In this document: piece by piece, positions 17,355-26,624 of the stretch
Position numbering within the stretch: position 1 is the first letter of the stretch
Layout of the letters: each line of letters begins with the position of its first letter
Assembly (NCBI GenBank): GCA_002428015.1
Contig: DIZW01000068.1
Span: 114,512 to 178,511, forward strand
Source: Oxalobacteraceae bacterium UBA6018
GTDB taxonomy: Bacteria; Pseudomonadota; Gammaproteobacteria; Burkholderiales; Burkholderiaceae_D
Reading direction: 5' to 3'
DNA length: 64,000 nt
Program-made: the position numbers and the translations under genes
Notes under the pieces: model-generated
Databases searched by the model: none
Told to the model about the DNA's origin: nothing
The model's input: the letters and a program-made list of their open reading frames with translations, nothing else

Positions 17355-20174
17355 CTAGAACACGTAGTTCACCTTGACCGTGAACGCGCGCCCGATCGGC
17401 TTGGACACGTTCTGGGCGAACACCACGCGCGAGCTCAGACGCTGGTTCGACAGCGGCGGATTGGTGTTGAACAGGTTGTTGGCGCCCACCGTCATGCTCA
17501 GGTGGTCGTTGAACTTGTAGTGCGTGGTCAGGTTGTACAGCGTGTAGGACTTGATCACGTTGTAGTACGGCTGGCCCGGCTTCTGGGTCGGCAGCGCGTT
17601 GGTGTCCTCGTAGCTCGAGGTGTACGACTGGGTCAGCTGGGCGCCGAACTTCTGGTAGGTCCACGACAGGCGCAGGTTGTGGCGCCAGCGGTACACGTAG
17701 GTGTTGGCCGAGGTGGCGCCGGTGGCCAGCGCGCCCGCCCTGCCGACACTGTCGACCCATTCGCCGCCGTCGTCGGTCTGGCCTGCGTAACGGTTCACGT
17801 AGGTGCCGTCCAGGCTGGCGCCGAACTTGCCATAGCTGGTGGTCGGCCAGACGTAGTTGAAGCTGGTGTCGATGCCGCGCGTGCGCAGCCCGCCCATGTT
17901 CAGGCGCGTCTTGACGATGTAGTTGAGCGAGCCGTCTGGATTGCGCACGAACAGGTTGGCGTACTTGCCGACGTTATCGAAGATCGTGCTCTCGGTAATT
18001 TGGGCGATGGTGCCGGTCATGTCGATCGACCACAGGTCCAGCGACATCGTCATGTTCTTGAACGGCTCGATCACGATGCCGGCGGTGACCGTACGCGCCT
18101 TCTCCGGCTGCAGGGCCGGGTTGGCACCGGTCAGGGTGGTCAGGGTGGTGTTGCAGACCTTGGTCGGATCGAGGTTCAGGCCGGCGTACTTCGGATCGGT
18201 GGTGAGCGTGCCGGTGCCGGGGATCGACGGCGTGGCGCTAGGGCACAGCAGCGGATCGTCCCACTTCGAGGTCGACGGCGTCTTCGTCAGCGGCGTGCCG
18301 TACAGTTCGGGCAGGGTCGGGGCGCGGAAGCCGCGGCTGACGGTGGCGCGCAGCATCACGCTGCGCGCAGGCTGCCAGCGCACGCTCAGCTTGGGATTGA
18401 CGGTCGAGCCGAAATCGCTGAAATGGTCGGCGCGCACGGCCGCCGTCAGGTCGAGCTGCTTGGTGACCGGCGCGTCCAGCTCCATGTACAGGCCGGCCAC
18501 GTTGCGCGCGCCGCTAGGGGCCGAGTTCGGTGTGCCCGACACCTTATAGACGACGTCGTTGGAGACCGCGTCGGTGGAGTCGTGATACGTCTCGCGGTGG
18601 AAGTCGCCGCCCACGGCCAGCGCCAGATCGCCGCCGCCCAGGTCCATCAGCGAGCGCGACAGGTTGAAGTCGGTGCCGTAGAAATTGACGTGCGCCTTGC
18701 GGTAGTCGAGGCCTGCCACGCTGATGCTGTCCAGGTAAGCCTGGCCGGCCGCGTCCTGCTTGCCGAACGGATTGAGGGTGCCGTCGGCGACGCCCGAATA
18801 GATGCCGGGGGTGCGGAAGAAGCCGCTCTTCCAGCCGACGGTCCGCTTGCTCTGCGCGGCGGTCAGGCCAACCTTGTAGTCCCAGCCCATGACCGTGCCT
18901 TCGTCGGTCACCACCAGCCGGTTGGTGTTCTGGCGGTCGTCGGTGACGGCCGGGCCGGCTTCGTCCAGGCTCCAGGTCAGGGCCAGGTCCTGGCCGGTCA
19001 CACCGGACACGGCCGGCACGCCGCCGCTGCCGCCCGGGTACCACTTGCTGGTGTTCTTGATGAACAGCGGCTTGCGCACGCCGGGGTTGAACTTGTCGTA
19101 GTCGGTCTGCGAGCCGAACGGCTGGGGCGGATTGACGGCGTCGATGTAGGACTCCGTGTTGAGCAGTTCCACCGTCAGCAGCTTGTCGTCGCCGTGGCGC
19201 AGCGAGGCCTTGGTGAACAGGGTGGTCTGCATCGCCTCGGGCAGCAGTTGCGGGTACAGGGTCGGGTCGAGGATACAGGTCTTGGTGCCCGAGCCGGAGG
19301 TCTTGGTCGAGGGCAGCGTGTACTGGGCGCCGTAGGGCGCGGCGCAGCCGGCGCCGAAATACGGGTTGCCGGTGGTGCTGGTGGCCTTGCCCTTGTTCCA
19401 GACCGTGAAGTTGGCCGGCGCCGACGAGGAGCCCGCCACGTTGGTGCCGAAGGGGTTGCCGCCAAGCTGGGCGATCAGGGCCGGATCGCTGATGTTCGGG
19501 CGGTCGCGCTGCATCAGCGCGGAGCGCTTCTGGTAGTCCAGGGTGGAGTACACGTTCCAGCCGTCCTTGTTCAGGTCGCCGATGCCGCCGATCAGGCTCA
19601 CGCGCTGCTGGTCGCCGCCGCCGCTGCGTTCCGGCGCCACCCCGGACAGGGTCACGGCGGCGCCCTTGTAGCTGCGCTTGGTGATGAAGTTGACCACCCC
19701 GGCGATGGCGTCGGTGCCGTAGATCGAGGAGGCGCCGTCGCGCAGCACCTCGACCCGTTCCACCGCGCTCATCGGGATGACGTCGACGTTGATCGAGCTG
19801 TCGCCGATGGCCTCGTTGGGCAGGCGCTTGCCGTTGAGCAGCACCAGGGTGCGGTTGGTGTTCAGGCCGCGCATATTGATCATGGTGCCGGAGCCGCCGC
19901 CGCCGACCGGCTCGTTGGTCGAGCCGTAGGTGAGCGAGGTGGCCACCTCGGACATGGTGGTCAGGCCACGCGCGACCAGCTCGTCGGCCTTGATGGTGGT
20001 CAGGGGCAGGGCGTTCTCGCTCGCCACCCGGCGGATCGACGAGCCGGTGACCTCGACCCGGGTCATGGTGTCGCTGGATTGTTGGGCCTGCGCCTGGGCC
20101 TGGGCGGCCAGGGTCAGTACCGCAAGGGTAATCGACGACAGGATCAGGTGGGGTACCTTGTTCCGAGCATTCAT
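17355..20174 (-). CDS. TonB-dependent outer-membrane receptor
   Basis: 939 residues from ATG 20174, which has GGAG six bases upstream and begins a signal peptide ending AQAQAQAQQ. The plug domain follows (EVTGSSIRRVASE, ADELVARGLTTMSEV, then RGLNTNRTLVLLNGKRLP and VERVEVLRDGASSIYGTDAI), and the protein ends FTVKVNYVF, a typical aromatic-terminated beta-barrel. Such receptors import siderophores, vitamins or oligosaccharides. The divergent neighbour is a signal-peptide GH2 glycosidase, so a glycan ligand is plausible. Long antisense frames overlap it but are GC-driven shadows. Confidence 0.93.
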   Translation of the reverse strand: MNARNKVPHLILSSITLAVLTLAAQAQAQAQQSSDTMTRVEVTGSSIRRVASENALPLTTIKADELVARGLTTMSEVATSLTYGSTNEPVGGGGSGTMINMRGLNTNRTLVLLNGKRLPNEAIGDSSINVDVIPMSAVERVEVLRDGASSIYGTDAIAGVVNFITKRSYKGAAVTLSGVAPERSGGGDQQRVSLIGGIGDLNKDGWNVYSTLDYQKRSALMQRDRPNISDPALIAQLGGNPFGTNVAGSSSAPANFTVWNKGKATSTTGNPYFGAGCAAPYGAQYTLPSTKTSGSGTKTCILDPTLYPQLLPEAMQTTLFTKASLRHGDDKLLTVELLNTESYIDAVNPPQPFGSQTDYDKFNPGVRKPLFIKNTSKWYPGGSGGVPAVSGVTGQDLALTWSLDEAGPAVTDDRQNTNRLVVTDEGTVMGWDYKVGLTAAQSKRTVGWKSGFFRTPGIYSGVADGTLNPFGKQDAAGQAYLDSISVAGLDYRKAHVNFYGTDFNLSRSLMDLGGGDLALAVGGDFHRETYHDSTDAVSNDVVYKVSGTPNSAPSGARNVAGLYMELDAPVTKQLDLTAAVRADHFSDFGSTVNPKLSVRWQPARSVMLRATVSRGFRAPTLPELYGTPLTKTPSTSKWDDPLLCPSATPSIPGTGTLTTDPKYAGLNLDPTKVCNTTLTTLTGANPALQPEKARTVTAGIVIEPFKNMTMSLDLWSIDMTGTIAQITESTIFDNVGKYANLFVRNPDGSLNYIVKTRLNMGGLRTRGIDTSFNYVWPTTSYGKFGASLDGTYVNRYAGQTDDGGEWVDSVGRAGALATGATSANTYVYRWRHNLRLSWTYQKFGAQLTQSYTSSYEDTNALPTQKPGQPYYNVIKSYTLYNLTTHYKFNDHLSMTVGANNLFNTNPPLSNQRLSSRVVFAQNVSKPIGRAFTVKVNYVF

Positions 20175-20229
20175 GAAGATCTCCGTGTTTTTTTGTAAAG
20201 GGGAGCGCGCTCTCACGCAATATTGCACC

Positions 20230-20276
20230 GACCAATTCGAATAGTGGTTAGTCCAGGTGGAGAATTGGTCTGACCA
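20230..20276. promoter_or_regulatory. Paired GntR-like operator dyads
   Basis: TGGTCTGACCA at 20266-20276 is a perfect 5-1-5 dyad of the form bound by FadR/LldR-type GntR regulators. A related TGGTTAGTCCA sits at 20245-20255, exactly 21 bp (two helical turns) away. GACCAATTC at 20230-20238 and GAATTGGTC at 20262-20270 form a perfect 9-bp inverted repeat around them. They lie 56-102 bp upstream of the receptor ATG. No GntR gene is present in the window. Confidence 0.55.
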
Positions 20277-20404
20277 CAAATGGTGACGCCTCCCATTTCA
20301 CAGGGCAATTACGAAAATCACCAACCACCGTTATGAAAAATGGCAAACCCGGTTTTCGCGCTATCTGCGGGGCGATATGGACATATAGCAATTCGGCATA
20401 GCGG

Positions 20405-20423
20405 CAATTACGCAACGTAATTG
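20405..20423. promoter_or_regulatory. Perfect 19-bp palindrome upstream of the GH2 gene
   Basis: CAATTACG (20405-20412), spacer CAA, then CGTAATTG (20416-20423). Another copy of the half-site CAATTACG occurs at 20306-20313, 99 bp away in the same orientation. The palindrome lies about 100 bp ahead of the GH2 start, so it is a candidate operator or activator site. The cognate regulator is unknown. Confidence 0.5.
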
Positions 20424-20525
20424 TGTGACAATCGCCACGCAGCCATTCCGAGCTTCCTATTGGCGCGCCGGCGTTCGCCGCCGCTTCCATTCACCTGCGT
20501 GCAGACAACCAGACAATCACAGCAA

Positions 20526-23408
20526 ATGACGATGATCGACTCTATGGCGCCGCGCTGGCGCCCGGTGCTCGCCGCGCTCGCCGCCGGCCTATTCGCCGCG
20601 GCCGCTCCGGCCCATGCCACTTCCCCGCAATCCCTGGCCGGGCGCGAGCGTCTCTCGCTCGACCGCGGCTGGCTGTTCCACCTGGGCGACATTGTCCCGC
20701 CGGAGATCAAGGGGCACGAAGCTACCTACGGCAACGCCAAGGCCGGCAACGCGCCGGGCGCGGCCGGCACCACCTATGACGACGGCGGCTGGCGTACCCT
20801 GAGCCTGCCGCACGACTGGGCCGTGGAAGGCCCGTTCGACCCCAACGCCAACCTGTCGCAGGGCTACCGTCCGCGCGGGGTAGGCTGGTACCGGCGCTAC
20901 CTGAAGGTCGACCCGGCCGAGCGCGGCCGCCACTTCGAACTGCAGTTCGACGCCATCGCCACCCACGCCACGGTATGGGTGAACGGCAACGTGGTGCACC
21001 GCAACTGGTCCGGCTACAACGGCAACAACATCGACATTACGCCCTATCTGCGCTATGGCGAGGCCACCAACACCATCGCCGTGCGCGACGACGCCAGCGC
21101 CATGGAAGGCTGGTGGTACGAGGGCGCCGGCATGTACCGCCACGCCTGGCTGGTCAAGACGGCGGCGGTGCACGTCGTCACCGACGGGGTCCACGCCACC
21201 CCGCGCCTGGGCAAGGACGGCACATGGCGTATCCCGGTCGAGGTCACCCTGGAAAACAGCGGCACCAAGGACGCCGACGTGACGGTCGAAGTCACCGTGC
21301 GCGACCCGGCCGGCAAGCTGGTCGCCACCCAGACCCGCCCCGCCCACGTGGCCGTGCTGGGCCAGGCCGTGGCCCAGCTGCCGCTGGCGATTCCCGCCCC
21401 GGTGCTGTGGTCGGTCGCCCAGCCGCGCCTGTACCAGGTCAGCACCCGCATTCTGCAGGCCGGCAAGGCGGTCGACGAGGTGGCCCTGCACACGGGCCTG
21501 CGCACCATCCGCTTCGACGCCAACAAGGGCTTCTTCCTCAACGGCGAGCACATGAAGCTGCAGGGCGTGTGCATCCACCAGGACCACGCCGGGGTCGGCG
21601 TGGCGCTGCCCGACGCGATCTGGGCATACCGCCTGCGCCGCCTGAAGGAACTGGGCGTGAACGCGATCCGCTTTTCGCACAACGCCCCGGCCGCCGAAGT
21701 GCTCGACATGATCGACCGCATGGGCTTCCTGGTGATGGACGAGAACCGCAACTTCAATCCCTCGCCCGACTACATGAAGCAGCTCGAATGGATGGTCAGG
21801 CGCGACCGCCACCACCCGGGCGTGATCCTGTGGTCGGTGTTTAACGAGGAGCCCGTGCAGGGCACCGAGATCGGCTACGAGATGGTGCGCCGCATGGCCG
21901 CGGCCGTGAAGGCGCTGGACGACACCCGCCCGGTGACGGCGGCCATGAACGGCGGCTTCTTTAGCGCGCTGAACGTGTCCAACGCGGTCGACGTGCTCGG
22001 CGCCAACTACCAGGTGCGCGACTACGACCGCTTCCACAAGGCGCGGCCCGACATGCCGTTCACCAGCTCGGAAGACACCTCGGCCTTCATGACCCGCGGC
22101 GAATTCACCACCGACAAGGAGCACAACCTCATCGCCAGCTACGACGATGACTTCGCCAACTGGGGCAACAGCCACCGCGACGCCTGGGAGGCGATCGCCA
22201 AGCGCGATTACGTGGCCGGCGGCTTTGTCTGGACCGGCTTCGACTACCGCGGCGAGCCCACCCCCAACAGCTGGCCGTCGGTCAGCTCGGTGTTCGGTAT
22301 CATGGACCTGAACGGCTTTCCCAAGAACGCCTATTACATCCACCAGGTGCAGTGGATCAAGGACCGTCCGCTGGTCTACCTCGCGCCGCACTGGAACTGG
22401 CCGGGCAAGGAGGGCAAGGACATCCGCGTGATGGTGATGGCCAACGTCGAGCGCGTCGCGCTGCTACTGAACGGCAAACCACTGGGCGAGCAGCAGGTGG
22501 ACCCCTACCGCATGAACTATTTCAAGGTGGCCTACCAGCCGGGCAAGCTGGAGGCGCTCGGCTACCGCGGCGGCAAGGAAGTCGCGCGCGCGGTGGTCGA
22601 AACCACGGGCGCCCCGGCCGCGCTGGAACTGGTGCCGGACCGCGCCGGATTGAACGGCGACGGACGCGACGCCATGCCGATCACGGTGCGCGCGCTGGAC
22701 GCCGCCGGGCGCGCCGTGCCCGTGGCCAGCGACCTGGTCACCTTTGCCGTCAGCGGCGCCGGCAAGTCCATCGGCCACGGCAACGGCGACCCCAACTCGC
22801 ACGAGGACGAAAAAGGCCCCACCCGCCACCTGTTCAACGGCCTGGCCCAGCTGATCGTGCAGACCAACGACGACAGCAGCGGCGAGCTGGTCGTCACGGC
22901 GAGCGCGCCCGGCCTGGCGCCGGCACGCGTGGTGCTGCCGGTGCACAAGGTGGCGCCGGTGCCGACCGTGCCGCCCACGGCAGCGCCCTTGACCTTCGTG
23001 CGCGACTTCCGCATTTCGCCGGGCAGCGCCGTGCGGCCCGACCCGAACCAGAAGCTGGCCGATTTCGACATGAACACCTGGGGCTGGGGCCAGCCGCCGA
23101 TGCTGGAAAGCGGCGCGGTCGGCAGCGACGGCCAGGGCGGCCCCTTCCACCTCTACCGCGCCAGCTTCACGCCGCGCCAGCAGATGGCCGACGGCAGCGC
23201 GCGCATCAGTTTCGCGCGCATCGTCGGCAAGGCCGAGGTCTGGCTCGACGGCGTGTTGCTGGGCAAGAAGGACAGCGCCAAGCCGGCCGCCCTGCGCGTG
23301 CCGCTGCCGGCCGGCGCCGGCGCGCGCGAGCTGCGCGTGATCGTCGAAGGCGAGGGTGTTCAGCCGGCCGGCATCGAGGGCCGGGTGGTGGTCGAGCCGG
23401 CGCGGTAG
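20526..23408 (+). CDS. GH2-family glycosidase (beta-galactosidase-like), exported
   Basis: 960 residues. ATG 20526 gives a signal peptide (hydrophobic LAALAAGLFAAAAPAHA); longer in-frame starts have none. The sugar-binding domain shows LSLDRGWLFHLGD, LPHDWAVEGPF and GVGWYRRYL; the central immunoglobulin-like domain follows. The catalytic barrel carries acid/base E441 in LWSVFNEEPV and nucleophile E516 in FTSSEDTSAF, then GGFVWTGFDYRGEP. A long C-terminal part (about 300 residues) adds further beta domains. GH2 members act as beta-galactosidases, beta-glucuronidases or beta-mannosidases; the exact substrate cannot be called. Divergence from a TonB receptor suggests a glycan import-and-cleave locus. 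Confidence 0.92.
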   Translation: MTMIDSMAPRWRPVLAALAAGLFAAAAPAHATSPQSLAGRERLSLDRGWLFHLGDIVPPEIKGHEATYGNAKAGNAPGAAGTTYDDGGWRTLSLPHDWAVEGPFDPNANLSQGYRPRGVGWYRRYLKVDPAERGRHFELQFDAIATHATVWVNGNVVHRNWSGYNGNNIDITPYLRYGEATNTIAVRDDASAMEGWWYEGAGMYRHAWLVKTAAVHVVTDGVHATPRLGKDGTWRIPVEVTLENSGTKDADVTVEVTVRDPAGKLVATQTRPAHVAVLGQAVAQLPLAIPAPVLWSVAQPRLYQVSTRILQAGKAVDEVALHTGLRTIRFDANKGFFLNGEHMKLQGVCIHQDHAGVGVALPDAIWAYRLRRLKELGVNAIRFSHNAPAAEVLDMIDRMGFLVMDENRNFNPSPDYMKQLEWMVRRDRHHPGVILWSVFNEEPVQGTEIGYEMVRRMAAAVKALDDTRPVTAAMNGGFFSALNVSNAVDVLGANYQVRDYDRFHKARPDMPFTSSEDTSAFMTRGEFTTDKEHNLIASYDDDFANWGNSHRDAWEAIAKRDYVAGGFVWTGFDYRGEPTPNSWPSVSSVFGIMDLNGFPKNAYYIHQVQWIKDRPLVYLAPHWNWPGKEGKDIRVMVMANVERVALLLNGKPLGEQQVDPYRMNYFKVAYQPGKLEALGYRGGKEVARAVVETTGAPAALELVPDRAGLNGDGRDAMPITVRALDAAGRAVPVASDLVTFAVSGAGKSIGHGNGDPNSHEDEKGPTRHLFNGLAQLIVQTNDDSSGELVVTASAPGLAPARVVLPVHKVAPVPTVPPTAAPLTFVRDFRISPGSAVRPDPNQKLADFDMNTWGWGQPPMLESGAVGSDGQGGPFHLYRASFTPRQQMADGSARISFARIVGKAEVWLDGVLLGKKDSAKPAALRVPLPAGAGARELRVIVEGEGVQPAGIEGRVVVEPAR

Positions 23409-23413
23409 GGGCG

Positions 23414-23446
23414 GACAGCCCGTCGGGTTGGGGATTGTCGGCTGTC
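23414..23446. terminator. Weak inverted repeat between convergent GH2 and cusA genes
   Basis: GACAGCC (23414-23420) pairs with GGCTGTC (23440-23446) around a 19-nt loop in the 81-bp gap between the convergent genes. There is no T-run; it may be a bidirectional transcription end. Confidence 0.3.
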
Positions 23447-23489
23447 TGGATCAACAATCGATGCGCTTCGTCCCCAAGTTCGATCGCTG

Positions 23490-26400
23490 CTATGCCGCAC
23501 GCGCCAACTGGCGCCGGCGCAGCAGCAGAAACACCGCCGGCACCACCAGCAGCGACAGCAGCGGCGCCGTGATCATTCCCCCGATCATGGGCGCCGCGAT
23601 CCGCTGCATCACTTCCGATCCGCTTCCCTCGCCTAGCATCACCGGCACCAGCCCGGCCACGATGACGGCCACCGTCATCGCCTTCGGGCGCACCCTCAGC
23701 AGCGCCCCCTCGCGGATCGCAGCCAGCAGGTCCGCGTCGCTGGCCTGGCCGGCCGCCAGCCGCGCCGCCCATGCGTTCTTCAGGTAGAGCAGCATGATCA
23801 CACCGAACTCGGCCGCCACCCCGGCCAGCGCGATGAAGCCGACGCCGCCCGCCACCGACAGATTGTGCCCAAGCAGCCACAGCAGCCAGACGCCGCCGCC
23901 CAGCGCGAACGGCAAGGTGGCCATGATCAGGGCCGCCTCGTCGAAGCGCCCGAAGGTCAGGTACAGCAGCACGAAGATGATCGCCAGCGTGGCCGGCACC
24001 ACCACCGCCAGGCGGGCGGCGGCGCGCTGGAGGTACTCGAACTGGCCCGACCAGCTCACCGAATAGCCGGCCGGCAGCGCGACCGAGCTGGCGACCGCCT
24101 GGCGCAGGTCGTCGACCACGGCGCCCACGTCGCGCCCGCGCACGTCCACGTAGACCCAGCCCGACAGGCGCGCGTTCTCGCTCTTGAGCATGGACGGGCC
24201 GTCGGCGAGCGCGACGCGCGCCACGTCGCCCAGCGCGATGCTGGCGCCGCGCTCGGTCAGCACCGGCAGCTGGCGCAGCTTCTCGACCGAGTCGCGCAGT
24301 TCGCGCGGGTAGCGCACGTTGATCGGGAAGCGCTGCAAGCCCTCGACGGTCTCGCCGACGTTCTCGCCGCCGATGGCGCCGGCCACCACGCCTTGCACGT
24401 CGGCGATGTTCAGGCCGTAGCGCGCGGCGGCGGCGCGGTCGATCCGCACGTCGATGTAGCGCCCGCCGGCAAGGCGCTCGGCCAGCGCCGACGACACCCC
24501 CGGCACCCGGCGCGCCACGGCCGCGATGGCCGCGCCGATGCGGTCGATCTCGCGCAGGTCCGCGCCGGCCACCTTGACCCCGATCGGGCTCTTGATGCCG
24601 GTGGCGAGCATGTCGATGCGGTTGCGGATCGGCGGCACCCACAGGTTGGTCAGGCCCGGAACCCGCACCACCCGGTCGAGCTCCTCGACCAGCCGGGCCG
24701 GGGTCATGCCGGCGCGCCATTGCTCACGCGGCTTGAAGGCGACGGTGGTCTCGAACATCTCCAGCGGGGCCGGATCGGTGGCGCTGTCGGCGCGCCCGGC
24801 CTTGCCGAACACGCTCGCCACCTCGGGCACGGTCTTGATGAGGCGGTCGGTCTGCTGCAGCAGCTCGGCCGCCTTGGGCGCGCTCAGGCCGGGCAGGGCC
24901 GAGGGCATGTACAGCAGGTCGCCCTCGTCGAGCGGGGGCATGAATTCCGCGCCCAGCCGGGACAGCGGCAGCAGCGCGGCGAAGGTCACGACGGCGGCCA
25001 CGGCGATGGTGGCCTTGGGGTGGCGCAGCACGGCGTCGAGCACGGGGCGGTACAGGGCGATGAGGGCGCGGCTGAGCGGATTGTCGTGCTCGCGGGGGAC
25101 CCTGCCGCGGATCAGGTAGCCCATCAGCACCGGCACCAGGGTGACCGCCAGCGCGGCGGCCGCAGCCATGGCGTAGGTCTTGGTGAACGCCAGCGGCGCG
25201 AACAGCTTGCCTTCCTGGGCCTCGAGCGTGAACACCGGCACGAACGAGAGCACGATGATCAGCAGCGAGAAGAACAGCGCCGGGCCGACCTCGGCCGCCG
25301 CCGCCCCGATCACCTGCCAGTGCGCATCGCCTTGCAGCGCCTGGCCCGGATGCGCGTGCTGCCAGGCCTCGATATGCTTGTGGGCGTTTTCGATCATCAC
25401 CACGGCCGCGTCGACCATGGCGCCGATGGCGATCGCGATCCCGCCCAGCGACATGATGTTGGCGTTCACGCCCTGGTAGCGCATCACCACGAAGGCCGCC
25501 AGGATTCCCAGCGGCAGCGAGACGATCGCCACCAATGCCGAGCGCAGGTGGAACAGGAACAGCGCGCACACCAGCGCCACGACGATGAATTCCTCGACCA
25601 GCTTGCCGCGCAGGTTGGCCACCGCGCGCTCGATCAGGCGCGAGCGGTCGTATACGGGCACGATCTCGACCCCGGCCGGCAGCCCCGGCTTGAGCGCTTC
25701 CAGCCTGGCCTTGACGGCGGCGATGGTCGTCAGCGCGTTTTTGCCGGAGCGCATGATGATCACGCCGCCGGCCACCTCGCCCTCGCCGTTGAGCTCGGCG
25801 ACCCCGCGCCGCATCTCCGGCCCCAGCGCGATGCGCGCCACGTCGCCCAGGCGCACCGGCACGCCGGCCGCGCTGACGCTCAAGGGTATCTGGCGGAAGT
25901 CGTCCAGCGACGTGAGGTAGCCGGAGGCGCGCACCATGTACTCGGCCTCGCCCTGCTCCAGTACCGAGCCGCCGCTCTCCTGGTTGGCCTTGCGCACCGC
26001 GTCCACCACCTTGGCCTGGGTGATGCCGTAGGCGCGCAGGCGATCCGGGTCGAGCACGATCTGGTACTGGCGCACCATGCCGCCCACGCTGGCCACCTCC
26101 GCGACGTTGGGCAGGGCCTTGAGCTCGAACTTGAGGAACCAGTCCTGTAGCGCGCGCAGCTGCGACAGGTCATGCCGGCCGCTGCGGTCCACCAGCGCGT
26201 ATTCGTACACCCAGCCGACCCCGCTCGCATCCGGCCCCAGCGCCGGCCTGGCCTGGGCCGGCAGGCGCGCCTGCGCCTGGTTCAGGTATTCCAGCACGCG
26301 CGAACGGGCCCAGTAGGGATCGGTGCCGTCCTCGAACAGGATGTAGACGAAGGAATCGCCGAAGAAGGAATAGCCGCGCACGGTTTTCGCGCCCGGCACC

Positions 26401-26624
26401 GACATCATCGTCGTGGTCAACGGATAGGTGACCTGGTCCTCGACGATCTGCGGGGCCTGGCCGGGCAGGCTGGTGCGCACGATGACCTGGGTGTCGGACA
26501 GGTCGGGCAGGGCGTCGAGCGGGGTGCGCGGCAGCGCCCAGATCCCCCATGCGGCCAGCATGGCGCAGGCCAGCAGCACCAGGGCGCGGTTGGCGATCGA
26601 CCAGCGGATCAGGCGCGCGATCAT
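23490..26624 (-). CDS. cusA: Heavy-metal efflux RND pump, CusA/CzcA family
   Basis: 1044 residues, the usual size of HME-RND transporters. It begins MIARLIRWSIANRALVLL and has 12 membrane helices with two large periplasmic loops. The HME signatures are clear: DLSDTQVIVRTSLPGQAPQ, GAMVDAAVVMIEN in TM4 with the proton-relay acidic residue, RNRIDMLATGIKSPIGVKV, GVAAEFGVIMLLYL with the TM10 Glu, and RVRPKAMTVAVI. It takes metal from the periplasm or cytoplasm and drives export with H+. Cu(I)/Ag(I) specificity is inferred from the partner CusB, which has a metal-binding domain. The start ATG overlaps the cusB stop (ATGA); longer frames run into cusB. Confidence 0.94.
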   Translation of the reverse strand: MIARLIRWSIANRALVLLACAMLAAWGIWALPRTPLDALPDLSDTQVIVRTSLPGQAPQIVEDQVTYPLTTTMMSVPGAKTVRGYSFFGDSFVYILFEDGTDPYWARSRVLEYLNQAQARLPAQARPALGPDASGVGWVYEYALVDRSGRHDLSQLRALQDWFLKFELKALPNVAEVASVGGMVRQYQIVLDPDRLRAYGITQAKVVDAVRKANQESGGSVLEQGEAEYMVRASGYLTSLDDFRQIPLSVSAAGVPVRLGDVARIALGPEMRRGVAELNGEGEVAGGVIIMRSGKNALTTIAAVKARLEALKPGLPAGVEIVPVYDRSRLIERAVANLRGKLVEEFIVVALVCALFLFHLRSALVAIVSLPLGILAAFVVMRYQGVNANIMSLGGIAIAIGAMVDAAVVMIENAHKHIEAWQHAHPGQALQGDAHWQVIGAAAAEVGPALFFSLLIIVLSFVPVFTLEAQEGKLFAPLAFTKTYAMAAAAALAVTLVPVLMGYLIRGRVPREHDNPLSRALIALYRPVLDAVLRHPKATIAVAAVVTFAALLPLSRLGAEFMPPLDEGDLLYMPSALPGLSAPKAAELLQQTDRLIKTVPEVASVFGKAGRADSATDPAPLEMFETTVAFKPREQWRAGMTPARLVEELDRVVRVPGLTNLWVPPIRNRIDMLATGIKSPIGVKVAGADLREIDRIGAAIAAVARRVPGVSSALAERLAGGRYIDVRIDRAAAARYGLNIADVQGVVAGAIGGENVGETVEGLQRFPINVRYPRELRDSVEKLRQLPVLTERGASIALGDVARVALADGPSMLKSENARLSGWVYVDVRGRDVGAVVDDLRQAVASSVALPAGYSVSWSGQFEYLQRAAARLAVVVPATLAIIFVLLYLTFGRFDEAALIMATLPFALGGGVWLLWLLGHNLSVAGGVGFIALAGVAAEFGVIMLLYLKNAWAARLAAGQASDADLLAAIREGALLRVRPKAMTVAVIVAGLVPVMLGEGSGSEVMQRIAAPMIGGMITAPLLSLLVVPAVFLLLRRRQLARAA

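Larger units (their letters stand above)
20175..20525. other. Divergent intergenic region between the TonB receptor and GH2 genes
   Basis: 351 bases, less GC-rich than the flanks, holding the back-to-back promoters. It contains two GntR-like dyads 21 bp apart, a 9-bp inverted repeat flanking them, and a separate perfect palindrome at 20405-20423 (listed individually). No small gene is apparent. Confidence 0.6.

Noticed and set aside
15203..20198. Very long plus-strand open frames (up to ~990 codons) opposite the ThDP enzyme and TonB receptor genes
   Set aside because: They are GC-driven antisense shadows: composition is Val/Gly/His/Arg-rich, there is no recognisable domain, and the opposite strand carries clear conserved proteins.
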